DNA of 64,000 nt from the NCBI RefSeq assembly GCF_014068355.1, contig NZ_CP059674.1, positions 620,001 to 684,000 of the forward strand, written 5' to 3'. Made by a program: the position numbers and the translations under genes. Positions 23,333-36,965 of this stretch are shown here, one piece after another (position 1 is the first letter of the stretch; every line of letters begins with the position of its first letter). Source of the stretch: Mycoplasma tullyi (GTDB lineage Bacteria; Bacillota_I; Bacilli_A; Mycoplasmatales; Mycoplasmoidaceae). The notes under the pieces were generated by a model, which saw only the letters and a program-made list of their open reading frames with translations, did no database searches and had not been told where the DNA came from.

Positions 23333-24709
23333 TTATTCAACTTCTTGGTATTTGCCTTCTTTTCAGTCTGCTAGTTCACTATCAGTAGCTAACACAAAGT
23401 GGTTATCATTAACCTTTTGTCAAACTGGTTGATTATCATGATCATATCCATGGATACTTGGATCATACTTATAACCAATTAAACTACCCTTGTTACCAGC
23501 AATCGATGGTACAGCATCTAATAATGACTTTGTATAAGGGTGAAGTGGGTTTTTCATAATTTCTTGAGTGCTACCCACTTCAAGTAATCTTCCTTTATTC
23601 ATTACTGCAATTCGGTCTGAGATGTATTCAACCATTCTCAAGTCATGAGCAATAAATAAAATCGTTAGATTGAACTTTCTCTTTAAGTCGTTAAAGATAT
23701 TAACAACTTGTGCTTGAATTGACACGTCAAGTGCTGAGATTGGTTCATCTGCTATCAACAATCTTGGTCTAAGTACCACAGCACGTGAGATCCCAATCCG
23801 TTGTTGTTGACCACCAGAAAATTCTAGGGGATAACGTTTTAGTACTGATTCATCTAACCCTACAGAAGCTAAGATATTTCTTACTAAGATCTTTTTACAA
23901 TCAACTTCACTTAACTTATTAAGTTCGTTACGATTTTCTTGTTCTTTTTTAAGATAAGTTACTGCTTCAGATAGTTGACTAAATTCTTTAATCTTATTAA
24001 TAAAGCCTTGATAGATTGCATCATATGCGGTGTTCTCATCTTTATTAATAAGATCTTCTAATTTAACTTCATAACCATCATAGAAGGTTTGTTTAATCTT
24101 AGGGTCGTTTTTATCTAATCATGTTTCATAAACATGTCTAACCACGTCTTGATCAATATTATAAAGATAGATTTCTTTAGCATTCTTTAAGTTGGTTAAA
24201 CCTTCAGAGACAATATTTTCAACATTAGTGTGAGGATTAAGTGAGTTCGCAGGATCTTGGAAGATCATCTGAACTTTATTAACCATGAATTTTTCGATTT
24301 CGTTGTATTCTTTTAGTGCTTTACCCACCTTAAAACCACGGTTCATTTTTTGGGGTAAAGTTTTATCAAGAATTTTGATCTTACCAAAGCTGTGGGGAAC
24401 TAATCCAATGATGGCACGACCAATGGTAGATTTCCCACTACCAGATTCACCCACTAAACCTAACACTTCACCAGTGTAGATATTTAGATTCATATCAACT
24501 ACAGCTCTAAATGCCTTAGATCCAACCCCATAAGTGATATCAACATTACGAAGTGATGCTAAAACTTCTTTGTCTTTAGGAACTTTTAGCATCTCTTCAA
24601 TACCAGGGGTATTGAATCGTGCAGAACGTTTTTTAAAGAAAAGAAATTTTCTTTTTTCTTCTGTATATATTTTTGAATCTTTTTTGTTTTCAACTGTATT
24701 CGTACTCAT
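23333..24709 (-). CDS. oppF: OppF-2, oligopeptide ABC transporter ATPase
   Basis: 458 aa. Walker A GESGSGKST, Q-loop MIFQDPANSLNP, signature FSGGQQQR, Walker B LIADEPISALD, H-loop IAHDLRMVEY, tail NPLHPYTKSLLDAVPS. Its insertion between Q-loop and signature is only about 130 residues, in contrast with about 530 in OppF-1. The first 55 residues (Lys/Arg-rich, KKRSARFNTPG) precede the ABC core. ATG at 24709 follows the oppD-2 stop by 2 bp. Confidence 0.94.
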
Positions 24710-24711
24710 AA

Positions 24712-25911
24712 TTAGTTAGCCTTATATGCATCTCACAATTCTTGAATGTGTTTAGGTGGAGTGTATTTTTCAGTTCTTTCATCTAATAATGCTGATTTAA
24801 CTCGGTGAGTTGGTGAAACTCAATAAAACTTTGGTTCTTCGACAAAGTCGATTCCAAGTGCGTAGTCATTTCTTACAGCAAAAGCATCACCAACGATGTT
24901 ATTTAAATTAGATGGAACAGATCCTCTGATCGTTGCTAAACGATCACCTTGGTTAAGGTCAGGCATACTTAAGATTAACCCTCAAGTATATGGGTGTTGA
25001 GGGAATTTTAAGATTTCTTTAGCTGTTCCTTCTTCAATAATCTGACCAGCATACATAATTGAGATGTAATCACTGATTGAAGCAACCACACCCAAATCGT
25101 GGGTAATGAACACGATTGATAAGTTTAGTTTTTGTTGTAAGTCTTTAATTACATCTAAAACCAATGCTTGAACTGTCGGGTCAAGGGCTGTAGTTGGTTC
25201 GTCCATTACTAAGATCTTAGGTTCAAGTGAAACGATGGCAGCAATCACAACTCTTTGAATCATCCCCCCACTCATTTCGTGTGGGTATAGTTTCATCACT
25301 GCTTCAGGGTCTGAGATCTTAGTTAATTTTAAGAATTCAACAGCACGATCATAAGCTTCTTTTTTATTCTTAACGATCTTGTTGATCAACATCCCTTCCA
25401 TGATCTGTTCACCAACTTTCATTGTTGGGTTTAGCGTTGACATCGGGTTTTGGAAAACCGCTGACACCACTCGGCCACGATAGTGAGATCGTTCTCAATC
25501 TCTAAATGAGAACTTCTCGACGTTGTTGTTAAATAACTTTACCTCACCACTATCAATAACCGCATTATCACCAGTTAAACCATAAAGTAATGAAGTGATT
25601 ACAGATTTACCACTACCAGACTCACCAATAATTGCGTGAACTTTACCTTCATAGATTTCTATCGAAGGTCCACGTAAAACCTTATTCTTTTCACCTGGTC
25701 GTGAAGGGTTTGAAAACGATAAATTAATATCTTTAATTTCAGCGACAACCTTTAACTTTTCACCGTTTTCAAACTCTTTATATCGAACATTTTTAGTAAA
25801 CTCTTCCCAATTAAAAACATATTTCTTATTTGTCATAAACCCAAAAAGATTAGCAAAATAATCTTTTACTCGATAACCAAAACTTTTTTTGTTCATTTGT
25901 GTATCTTTCAT
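24712..25911 (-). CDS. oppD: OppD-2, oligopeptide ABC transporter ATPase
   Basis: 399 aa. A 70-residue N-terminal extension (MKDTQMNKKSFGYRVKDYF) precedes the ABC core: Walker A GESGSGKSV, Q-loop AVFQNPMSTLNP, signature MSGGMIQR, Walker B LVMDEPTTALD, H-loop FITHDLGVVA, tail HPYTWGLILSMPDL. The start ATG overlaps the oppC-2 stop (TAATG). TGA codons are read as Trp. Confidence 0.95.
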
Positions 25912-26987
25912 TATCTTTGTCTTCTTAATGAGTCTTGTACGGTTGCACCGATTAATTGCACACTAGTAGTGATTAAGATTAAGAAGGTTGCTGGAATAAA
26001 CACGTATCGTGCATAAGTTGGGAAGAGTTTTTGACCTTCAGAGATAATATTACCTAATGTTGGGATATCTTTAATTGCTAAACCAATGAATGCTAATGAA
26101 GTTTCAGCTAATACTACACCTGGGATTGTGAATACTAATTGCGTAATTAAGATTGGCAAGATTACTGGAACGAAGTTTCTTAGGATCTTTCAAGTTGGTG
26201 TTCCTAAGATTACAGATGCCATTACTCATTCAGAGTGTTTAGCACGTTTAACTTGAGCACGGATTTGGTTTGCCATTCCCGTTCATGAAGTTAATGAAAG
26301 TGCAAACACGATTACTCAAAAACTAGGAGCAATAATAATTGTTAAAAGAATCAAAATGATGATTGTCGGAACAATTGAGATTACTTTAATCACAAAAGTC
26401 ATGACCTTATCAAAGAACTCAAATTGTCCCATCATGATGCCGATTGTTAATCCGATTAATACTTCGATTACAGTTACAGCAAATGCTAGTGCAATCGAAT
26501 ATCTTAATCCTCATCATAATCTTGCCCAGAAATCTCGACCCAGATCATCTGTTCCCAAGAAATGATAAACATTTCTTGAGTCGGTTGAGTTAAATATTAA
26601 GTTACGATCATCAATGTTGGTTTTATTTGGATCTTGAGTAAAGAACGGAATAAAGATCGATAATAACACGATCAAGATTAACATCACCATTCCAAAAACC
26701 CCAGCAAACGATCGAGAATAACGGTTTACGAATTCTCTGAACGGTTTTGCTTGTGGACTCATGTGCTGATCAGCTTGGAAATCCACGATCTTACCAACCA
26801 GTTTTCATGATTGGTAATTGAATGGTTGGGTGATCGGATTTGGTGCTGATCGTACATCAACAAATTCATCACCTTGAACATCAGATCTACTTCTAATCTT
26901 ATCAGCAGTTCTAGCTAATCAGTTTTTTAATTTTGTTTTAAAACCAGGTGGTTTAGGATTCAGATTATCTTCTTTAAATTTAGTCAT
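25911..26987 (-). CDS. oppC: OppC-2, oligopeptide ABC transporter permease
   Basis: 358 aa from ATG at 26987 (MTKFKEDNLNPKPPGF). A cytoplasmic N terminus of about 85 residues precedes the first TM (GVFGMVMLILIVLLSIFIPF); LGTDDLGRDFWARL is the OppC signature after it. The C-terminal TMs include PILITQLVFTIPGVVLAETSLAFIGLAI. Ends SLRRQR. Located between oppB-2 and oppD-2. Confidence 0.94.
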
Positions 26988-27011
26988 ATCAATTTATCTT
27001 TTCTAAATACA

Positions 27012-28064
27012 TTAACTACTTCTTCGACGGATTCTTGGATCAATTAGTTCATATAAGATGTCCCTGAATGCATATGATAGTACGGTGATCAATGCAAACA
27101 TCACAATTAAGAATAAGATTACGTTGTAATCTTTAGTTTGGATTGCTTGTAATAAAGTATCACCAGATCCAGGAATTAAGAAGATCTGTTCAATGAAAAT
27201 ACTACCAATGAACGATCCAAAGATTACAGCTGGGAAAAAGGTTGCAATCGGGAATAATGAAGGTTTAAGTGCGTGCTTTCACACAAAGCGGTTTTTAGAC
27301 ACACCCTTTAAGTAAGCAAACTTAGCATGAACTGAATTTAATTCACGGTTAAGTTCAGTTCGAATATATTTAATATAAACAATAATACTTCCCAATGAAA
27401 GTGCTAACCCTGGTAGGATGTATGTTGCAAAGTTGTTTTGATCATACACATAAGGGATACCGATATATCTTCCAATAAATACCAACAATAATGCAAAGAT
27501 GATTGATGGAATTGATGAGAAGATACTTACAAGGATAGTTGAGATATTATCAACTCAACCACCAGGGTTTTTCCCTACTCAGATACCTAATGGGATCCCG
27601 ATTACTACAGTTAGTGCAACTGAGAAGATCCCAACTAAGAACGATTTATAAAATCGCGCTCAAATAAAACTATTAATTGATTGTTCTGGGAATAATGCTA
27701 ATGAAATCCCAAAGTTTCCTTGGAACAATCCCTTTAGATAATTCAAGTATCGTTGGAACAACGGAAGATCTAATCCATAACGTTGTTCGATCGCTCTTCT
27801 TGATGCTTCATCTAATCCTTGAGTTAAAGGGTTTTCTCCAGGTACTGAATTAATCAAGAAGAACGTGATCGAAATCACGATCAATCCGATTACAAAAAAC
27901 TCTAGAATGATCTTAAAGAACTTTCATAAAGTTCTTAAGACTGGCGAGTCAATTGCTAATAATCTTTGGATTAAAGTTAATTCTTCAACCCGTTTTTTTC
28001 TAAATATGACCGCATTATCATTAATCTGATAAGCTTTGTCACCTAACACTATTTTTTGCGTCAC
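27012..28064 (-). CDS. oppB: OppB-2, oligopeptide ABC transporter permease
   Basis: About 350 aa. The frame contains LIVISITFFLINSVPGENP, the first-TM pattern of OppB, then a coupling loop near KYIRTELNRELNSVHAKFAYLKGVSK and the C terminus ELIDPRIRRRSS. There is no ATG between the oppA-2 stop (same frame) and the first TM. GTG at 28064 (MTQKIVLGDKAYQIN) is the best start, with GTG at 28049 as alternative, so the N terminus is uncertain. It lies 9 bp after oppA-2. Confidence 0.88.
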
Positions 28065-28073
28065 AACAGTTAT

Positions 28074-31000
28074 CTATGCCTCTCTTGTTCTTGGTAAACC
28101 ATCTCGTGGTGGTTTAGTGTAGTCATACGCATATTGTAATGAGAATGTGTATAGACTACCAACCCCACCAACACGAGTTACTTCTCAGTTAGTATCAACT
28201 TCCATCAACGGAATGATTAAACCAGAATCTCGGATGATTTTTTCAATCGCACCAATGAATTGGTACACATAATCTAAACTTCAGTTTTCTTTTAATTCTT
28301 CATCAGAGAAGTTACCTGAGAAGAATGATGATAATCTTGATGAGTAATCAATCGTACTTTCATTAAATTTAGGTAATGAAAGTTCGATGAATTTCTTCCA
28401 GAAACTTGGTTGTACTTGTGCTTCATCAGTTCCCACTTGATTTAGGGTATCGATTTCTAATCGAACTCTTGTATCATCAGTTAATTGAGCAATCTCATCA
28501 ACAGTTTTATATGAAGGTAAGATCAAGTTGAATGCGGTATGTAATCTTGCAGTAGCAACATTCTCATTTCTTCTTTGATTAAATTGATCTGGATCTCTTC
28601 TTCATTTACTAATGATCATGTAATCTAATAATGCATTAACATATTGATTAGAATATCTTGTCATTTCAAATCCAGGGTTGTCTTGATTTAATTTAAGAAT
28701 GATTCCAGATAAGTAATCCGCACTAAACGTATTTAGATCAAATGAACTTAGTGAGTTAACTGCTTTATTATAAGCAGCTAATAATGTCGGATCACTGTTA
28801 ATGATCATCATGATGCGATCAATATCAGGTTTTAAGATTGATAATCTTGAAACACTTGGACCATCAGTTTTTTGAAGAGCTTCTAGTACTAAATTAGATA
28901 AGTAATCTAGATATGTGTATGAACCCACCGGGTTTTCTTTAAACCCAATATTCTTTTGTCTAAAGCTGTCAACCCCATCATTTTTAAAGAAGGTTAAGAT
29001 TCCATCTTGTGGTTGGCCACCACTAAAACGGTCGTAGTTTTGGTAGATAATATCATACTGTCCTTTTTCAATGTAGCTAGCAAAGATATTTTCTGGCAAT
29101 GATTTTTCTTCAATATTAATGTATCCACCAAATGCTTCTAGCATTGCTTGTTTTAGATAAGTAGCCCCTCTAACTTGTTCATCACTACTATTATCTAAGA
29201 AGTTTAGGGTTACTTGTCTAAGTCCTGGGTGTTTAGCTTTAAACTTATCTAGATAAAATCTTGCTGTTTGTAGATCATGAGCTAAATCATGACGTACGGT
29301 TTTTTCAAAGTTAAATCCTTTTGATAAGTGGGTTACAAAATCATAGTTTAATAGGTCGAATTCTTTACCATTTTGAGCTTTAGATTTTTGTCCTTCAAAA
29401 AATAGTTCTAGATTTCTTCCATCATAAGATTTGTGTTGACCATAACTAGTTCACGTACTAGTTGGAAAACTAAAGTCTCATCCCACAAATCTTAGTACAT
29501 CACTACGATTAATTGCGTAATAGATCGCATTTCTTAGATCTTGATCTTGGATGTAACTATTAGCATTAGTTTCAAGATCTAGGTTTAATCCATAAGCGAT
29601 GGTCCCAAACCCCTGGTTTTTATTTAAGAAGCGCTTAATCTTAGGATCAGCTCAGTAACGGTTAATTCGGTTGGCTGGAATTAAGGTTTGAGAGATTAAA
29701 CCATCTTCAAAGAACAACGCGTTCGTATTTGGGTTTTGTGAGAAGAAGATTCTAATCTTATTTGAGATTGTGTTTTCTGCATCAAAGTAATCTAAGTTTT
29801 TAGCTAGATTAATATAACCATTAGGTCCTAATAAGATCCCATCATCTTTAGGGATGATGAACGGACCATTGGTTAAGAACTTCTCAGGTTCTGAACCATA
29901 GCGATCAATTCCCCCACCAGTTGTTTCAATATATCTGCGGTTAACTGGGTATAAGCTTTCAAGGATCGTTCCAATTAAGAATGATAAGTTAGGTGTTTGG
30001 TTTTCATCAAAGATTAAAGTAAATGAGTTTTCATCTTTAGATAATGGTTGTAACGATCCTTGTAAGTCAGGAGTTTTTACATCAAATTTTTGATAAGGGT
30101 TAAGATAAGGATTTTTAACTAATTTGATGGTTGCTGGGGTATTGTCTGGAGTCATTACCCTGAAGTCTTGAACTTCAGCATCCAAACTAAAGTTTGGATT
30201 TAGACTTAGATATTTAGCCACAAAACTATTGTCATAATCTAGGAATAATTGACCAGTGTAAAACCCAAGATCTTTAGCAGCACTTTTAATTGCTTCAACT
30301 TCTTTGGTATCAAGTGGTTGATTCTTATCATCTAGTGTTTGAGAAGGATATAGATCAGCTTCAGTTTGATTTGGATCTTGAACATACATCTTTAAATCTT
30401 CATTAAAGATGTAGTTTCTTCGACCAAATGGGTTTTTATAACTCTTATTAAATTTAGCTAAATAATCACGTTGAGCATCAATGAATCGATCAACACCACG
30501 GATCCCATATCTTCTAATCGTATCAAGTTTTTGTGAACCAGTATTTAGATCTAGAATGTATTCTAGATAGTCTCTAATATCTTGAGAAGTACTAAAGTCA
30601 CCATTTGATCAACGGTTTTTCTTAACATTAGTATAACCCGTTAATGCCATGAAGTTGTTGGTATTACGTGGGTTTCTAAACGCGTATATGGTTGCACGAG
30701 TTTTAAGATCAGACCCAGCACCTGAATCATCTGCTAATCCCCCAACAATATTGAAGTTATCTAATTGGTAGAATGATGATCCAATTACACCAGTTCCATT
30801 GTCAGATTCAATCGCACTTTCATTAGTTTTATAGTACGTATCAAAATTTGAAGTACTACGATCTTGAGGAATATTAATTAAACCAAAGTTATAACTTCTT
30901 TTAGCAGTCAACACCCGTTTAAGCGCATCACTCGGACCATTTTTAAGATAAGGATCTACAAGTGAAGGTAGTACACGATCAACTGAGTTGTACTTAACAT

Positions 31001-31187
31001 AGTTAAGCGTATTAAGTGGGTTGGTTACCAGACCTAGATCATAATCATTGGGATTAATGTTTTGTGCACTTGCATTAACTTGTCGTTCTTGGTTTGGTGT
31101 TGCACTAGTACAAGAGCTTAGTAACATCGACAGTGGCACAAGCGCAAAAGTAGCTAATTTAATTACTTTTTTAAATTTAAATTTCAT
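28074..31187 (-). CDS. oppA: OppA-2, peptide-binding lipoprotein
   Basis: 1037 aa from ATG at 31187. Signal peptide MKFKFKKVIKLATFALVPLSM then lipobox LSSC (Cys 26). The body shows solute-binding protein features such as YDLGLVTNPLNTLNYVKYNSVDRVLPSLVDPY near the N terminus and the NGPF-type segment FLTNGPFIIPKDDG. Followed closely by oppBCDF and preceded by the PDxFFG gene with a 39-bp gap. Expected to capture peptides outside the cell for OppB-2/C-2. Confidence 0.88.
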
Positions 31188-31226
31188 TTTTATTTACTTA
31201 TTTTTTATGAGTCTTATTTAAAAATA

Positions 31227-34200
31227 TTAGTTCGTTACATTAAATTGGAAATCAACACTTATTACAGTTTTAATATTCTTATTACCATCTACAGTTGTGT
31301 TCTCATTTTCAATCTTCACTGGAGATTGCTCAACCGCTTTAGCATTCTCTGAAATAAATTGTGCATCACCTAAATCAACAGCCTGTAAGAAGTTGTGATT
31401 TTCATCAACAAAATCAACAGTGTATTTTTGACCAGGTCTTAGAAGTGCATCACGATATTTCCCCATTAATGCATAATCTGATAATCATGATGTATAACCA
31501 TAATCTTCGATGGTTTTTTTACTAGTTGGATCACCTTGTTTTTGTAATCAGAAGATGTTGTTGGTTCGTTTGGTATTAACTTTTAGATAAACTACTTCAT
31601 TATTAAAGACATTAGTAAATCTTAGATAACCGATTTTGTTTGCCAACTCAGTTGGTACATAACCATATAGTGCTAGTGCATCTAATGCTTGGTTTCTAAA
31701 TAATCCTGATACAGTTCTCTTAGAAACACCATAGTTATACAGTTGAGATAAGAAGAACGCTTCTGGACGTTTGTTTACTTTGTTACCATTGAAATCAACT
31801 GTTCTAATGTTGTTATCAATTACTGGGTTACGATCATCATCATATAACTCTGCACCTATTGTTTGTTTTTCAAAGTGGTCTTTGAAATACCCGTTGTTTT
31901 TAGAAATAAACTGTCCAAAATAACTTGATCTTCTAGTTTCACCAGTTTGATAAAAACTACCATCATTGTTCTTAAAGAACATTGCACGAGTTTGTGCTTT
32001 TAGATCATTGATTGCTTTTTGAGCATCATTTAGTTTTTGTGTTGCTATTGTTTGTGCAGCTATTGCAGTAGCAAGCGCATTTACATCATTTGGACTAGCT
32101 TGTCGTACTCTTGCTACTTCTCTTCTTGCAGTTAAGAATTCATCAACTGTTTCATTAAACTTATTAGTCAGATCACCTTGAACTTTAATTAATTCATCAT
32201 AGTAAGCAGTATATTTAGGTCCTAAATATACAGCTTGTAATGCTTTAGCTAGATCATCTTGAGAAGTTCTTGTATCATTAACTTTACTAATATTAGTAGC
32301 ATCAACAATATAGTCTAATCCACTCATAGCTTCAGACAACCCACCTAAATATTTAGGTACGTTTTCAAAGTCTTTAGTATTAGGAGCATATGTTGTTTGA
32401 ACATAGTCTCTTGTTAGTGTTTCAGCAATATTATAAACATAATCAGTAAACTTATCAGCTAGTTGTGGTTCAACTCTAGTAGCATTGTAGTTAACTACAT
32501 CATCTGATGATAACCCAGGTGAGAAGTAACCAAAGTTAAAGCTACCTAGAGTTAATCCAACATCACCGTTTTTACCGTAATATACGATATTACCTGTTAA
32601 TAATAATAGGTCGTGGAAACTTAATCGATCTTGAACAGATTCTAATTTGTTATCCTTAACAAATTTGTCAAAGTAGTTTTGTAGTCTTTGAGCATCAAAG
32701 TGAGTACCATCATTTAGTTGCGGAGTTAATTCTTCAACATAGAATCTAGTGAAGTTTTTATCTAACATCGTAACTCCGTATAGTTCTGAGAACACCGCAC
32801 GGTTTTTTACTAGATCTGTAGCTGGTGAGAAGTCTTTAACACTCATAAATAAGTTTGAGTGTCTAAATAAGTAGATTGCGTAGTTAGCAAGTGCTTGGTT
32901 TTTAGCATTTGTATCAGTACCAGCAGCAGTGATTGCAGCTTTTAGTTTAGCTGCATCTGGTGAATTAGTAACCTGAATATTTCCAATAGCACTTAAATCA
33001 AATTTAGATTGAACGTAACTAACATCCCAATTGTATTGTTTTGTTGCACTATCATAAGTTGCTTTAGAATAATCTAACGACACAAAACCTAATAGTTCAG
33101 TTAAGTTTTTACTGTTATATGTAGATCTTGCAGTAGCTTGAGGAGTTGTTGTACCATTATCAACACTGATTTTCTTACTAGTAGTAACAGCATTTAATAA
33201 GGCTTGTTCAAGCTGACCTACATCTGATCCAAAAGGGTTTACTATTAAAATATTATCTTTATCAATTTTTTCTAAGCTAGTTGTTAACAATGTAGGAATA
33301 CTAACCATTAAAGGTTTACTGAAAACATCATTAACTTTTCTATCAAAAGCTTGAATAGTTTCTAATGAATAATTATTTGTAGCAGCATCACCTGCGCCAC
33401 CTTTCTTCATAGCATATGATAACAAGCCAGCTTGACCTTGGAATAATACGTTTGTAAACGCTTCAGTAAAGCTAACGTTAAATAAACCTTCAGTTGTTCT
33501 TAATTGATTGCTAGAAGAAACATTATTAAGTCTATCGATTAATCCATTTTGAGTATCATTAGCGATCTCACCCAAGAATTTGTTACCTCTAACATAAGGG
33601 AACACATAAGTATCAAAATTATTTAAAGCTGTTCCAATACTATTAATTGTTCTTTCTGCTTTTCTAACTGCAAGAATTTTATTTACATCTGATCTTACAT
33701 AACGATCTTTGTTACCTTGTCTAGCTCCTGCTTGTTGTTGTTGATCAATTCTAGTTAAACTTGCTAAGTTTGTTCTTAAAATTCGTCATTGCAACGCCAA
33801 ACCATTTTGAAGAACTAGATAACTAAATCCTTTGCGTGCAGTATTAAACTCGTTTGTTGACGATCTTGATTCTTCAGGATTTGATCTAGTTCTAATTTTT
33901 TCAACAAGTTCACTTACACCATCAGATCCACCAGGCGTACCAATTGATCCAGAGATCTCTCCACCTAAAACAGTTCCTCTAGAGTCTCAACCATTATCAG
34001 ATAGATTCTTTTCAATCGTTGCACTGATTGAATCTGAAATTACTTTAGCTTGTCTTTCAACATAAGCCATTTCAGCAGGAGATAATTCAACATTTAAAGG
34101 AACATTAATTACTGGTGAACCATCTTTGTTAAACATGTTGATTGCTGTAATCACATTAGGTTTATTTGGTTCAGTTTCATAGATCTTAAATGATAATCGA

Positions 34201-36749
34201 TCATTTTCTAAAACAAACACAGATTTATTTAATAATGGATTACCAGCACCATCTGTTAGTTGACTAATAATTGAAGCAGCCGTAACTGGCGCTCATTTAT
34301 ATTCTGAACTAGTTTCACCTTCAGCTTGAGATTTAACAAATGCTTTAGCTAAACCTGAAATTGATGGGTTAATTGTTCCAGAATCAGAGTCAAATGAGTT
34401 AGCAAAGAATAAATCTCTTAGTGCAACTTTTCTTAATTTAGCTGCTTCAGTTAACCCACTAAAGTCTTGTAAGAAACGACGTTTCTTATTTTCTAGAACT
34501 TTACTTAGAGGATCGTTAGGATTTTCAGTTCCTCAGATATCTTGATATGGTTCAGTTTCATATCTTAGAACGTTACCATTCTCATCGATAATCCCAAATC
34601 TAAATCTAATGAACTTACCAGTTGGTGTTTCTTGGTTATTAGCATTAACTCTTATCGCTTCTAGATTACTTCTTGCATCTAGATAGTTAATTAATGCTCG
34701 ATAAGAATAGAATGAAGCATCACTAGCACCAGCTCTTGTTGATAATCCTCCAACAATTACGGGATTGTCTTTATCAATAAATGCTTGACCTTGATCTAGG
34801 GTGTAGTGGTGACCGTATTCGTGAGCTGCTACGTATTTTAAGAAGTCAATTGGTAAACCATCAAATCCAGGTTCAAGAGCAGCTAAAATAGTAGGTAATC
34901 CGATTCGATCACTTGGGGTAAACCCTTTAAATTTACCTTCAACAACATTGTATTCAAATACCCCATTGGCATCCACAGTTCTTTCAACATGTGGACCATC
35001 TAGATTTCTTAATAAATGAGGGTATTTGTTAACAACTTTTTTAATTAAGTTGTTATAAACTGAAACATATAACTGATAGTTTCTAGAAGCTAATCCAGTT
35101 AATGGATTACCTTGTTCATCTCGTGCATTATTATCACTTGGAGTGTAGAATAATGAAACTGGATCAATCCCACCTTGGTAGTTGATTGCTTCTAAGAAGT
35201 CATCAAACCCTTGCGGAGAATAATCATTAGCTCTGTTTGCGACAAATTCTAATGACGTAGTAGGACCTTCTTGGGCTTCTTCTGCATCTTGTGAATTTTC
35301 TGACACTTCTTGAAGATTAACTTTTAGTGTGTGTTCATTCGCTTGAGGGTTACTAGTTTTTTCAAAACTTAGAACTTTATACTTCTTAACTTTAGCTTTT
35401 TGTTCTTCTAATGTGTTAAGTGCTTTAAGATCAGGATTTTCATTAATTGCTTCTAAGAATAATTTATAGAAGTGGTTTTGATTATTATCATCTTGATATA
35501 GATAAAACTCATTATTTAAGTATGAATCCATATCATAGAAGTTTAAAAAACTACTAATATTATCTTGATAAGCTGATACTAATGTTTTATATGAGATGTA
35601 ACGAGTCTCATTTAAACTATTTGGATCAATTTGAAGATTGAATGTAGTATCTTGTGAATCTGGTTCAGCAACCACTAAATTAAGAACTGGCTCAACATTA
35701 TCTCTACCTGGTTGTGTAACATTAACAGATTTAATCTGATAAGTTTTGAATTGATCAAAAGCAACATTAGCTAAATCTGGATATTGAGTTTTAAGTGTAT
35801 CTAGGTCTGCTTGAGAAAAGTTCTCATTAACAATGAGTGAACGTTCATAAACAGTAGGATCATTAGCATTTTGTTTTCTAGCAGGATTACCCAGCCTAAT
35901 CTTAAACGTCTTATCAACTAGTTTACTAGCTCGATAGATCTCACCAAATCCAGTGGTAGATTGTCGTGCAGCACTTTCTCTTCGAATATCATTTTTAAGT
36001 GCACTTTCTAATGGAATATTCTTTAAGAACGCATCTAAATCTTTTTTAGATGATTCATTTGAAAACACACTATAAGTTAATGAGTCAACTGCATTACCAG
36101 GTCCACCGATCGTTGAATAAATTGGTAACGAACCAAAGAACGCATCCGGAAAGAACTTAATCTCACTCACTTCTTTATGTAAGGTTGAGTGAGAACCCAA
36201 TGTAATTGCATTCCCATTTTGTTCAACCCCTGGAACAAGTCTAAATGAATCAAGAGTTAATAGATCAGGACCCCAAGCAACGTTAGTAATAAATCAATTA
36301 GTAAACTCTAAGAACTGTTTAGGTCTTACAGCTAGTACATACTCATCAAAGAAACTAAATGAACCATATTTAATCTCTAGAACAAAAGGCTCATTAAAAC
36401 GTTTGTAGTACTCACTAAAGAACTCATCAAAGTTATACTTCTTATTTGAATTATCTAAGAAAGAAAACTCAGTAGCATCATCTGAAATCTTAGCCGTTAC
36501 ATTGGTCTTATTACCATTGGTAATCGTTAATTCAGGTTTTAGTTGACCATTTTGGTCATATATTTTTGAGTAATCATTATTAAACAACTGTTTGTTTGCT
36601 GGAGATAGTTGTCCATTTTTTTCTGAAGAGTTTTCAGCAAACCCAACCATCGCACCAATAATCACACCAGCTGTTAAACCAATCACCCCTAGTGCGATAC
36701 CAGTTTTTAGTCATAATGATTTAGATTTTAATGATCATTTTTTTATCAT
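31227..36749 (-). CDS. PDxFFG protein: large membrane-anchored putative zinc metalloprotease
   Basis: 1840 aa from ATG at 36749 (MIKKWSLKSKSLWLKTG), preceded by AGGACC. One N-terminal membrane anchor (about residues 14-36, GIALGVIGLTAGVIIGAMVG), no lipobox. FFPDAFFGS near residue 200 gives the family its name. HEYGH at residues 643-647 is an HExxH zinc-binding motif with Glu as general base, in context KYVAAHEYGHHYTLD. The rest is a long extracellular region with a coiled-coil-like stretch (TARREVARVRQASPNDVNALATAI). It heads the operon with oppABCDF-2. Extracellular peptide-bond hydrolysis feeding the transporter is inferred; activity and the third zinc ligand are not established. Eight or more TGA Trp codons. 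Confidence 0.88.
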
Positions 36750-36811
36750 TGGTCCTGTTTGTTTCCTTATTTGTTTGTTCTATATTGATTTACGTTAACT
36801 ATATTAATAAG

Positions 36812-36841
36812 ATAGTGATTGCCAGACCAAGCAATCACTAT
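36812..36841 (-). promoter_or_regulatory. Leader hairpin A of PDxFFG/opp-2
   Basis: ATAGTGATTGC (36812-36822) pairs perfectly with GCAATCACTAT (36831-36841), 8-nt loop. It lies about 65 bp before the PDxFFG ATG and matches hairpin A upstream of oppA-1. Confidence 0.7.
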
Positions 36842-36882
36842 TATCCAACTGTAGTTATTTAAATCTTCTTGTTATATAAAAG

Positions 36883-36919
36883 GATTGCTTAATCTTTATT
36901 TGGTTTTGAATAAGCAATC
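36883..36919 (-). promoter_or_regulatory. Leader hairpin B of PDxFFG/opp-2
   Basis: GATTGCTTA (36883-36891) pairs with TAAGCAATC (36911-36919). Same sequence and order as hairpin B before oppA-1. Confidence 0.65.
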
Positions 36920-36965
36920 TTATAATGTATTTATTTGGTTCTTATTATTGAAATTACTTATTCAG

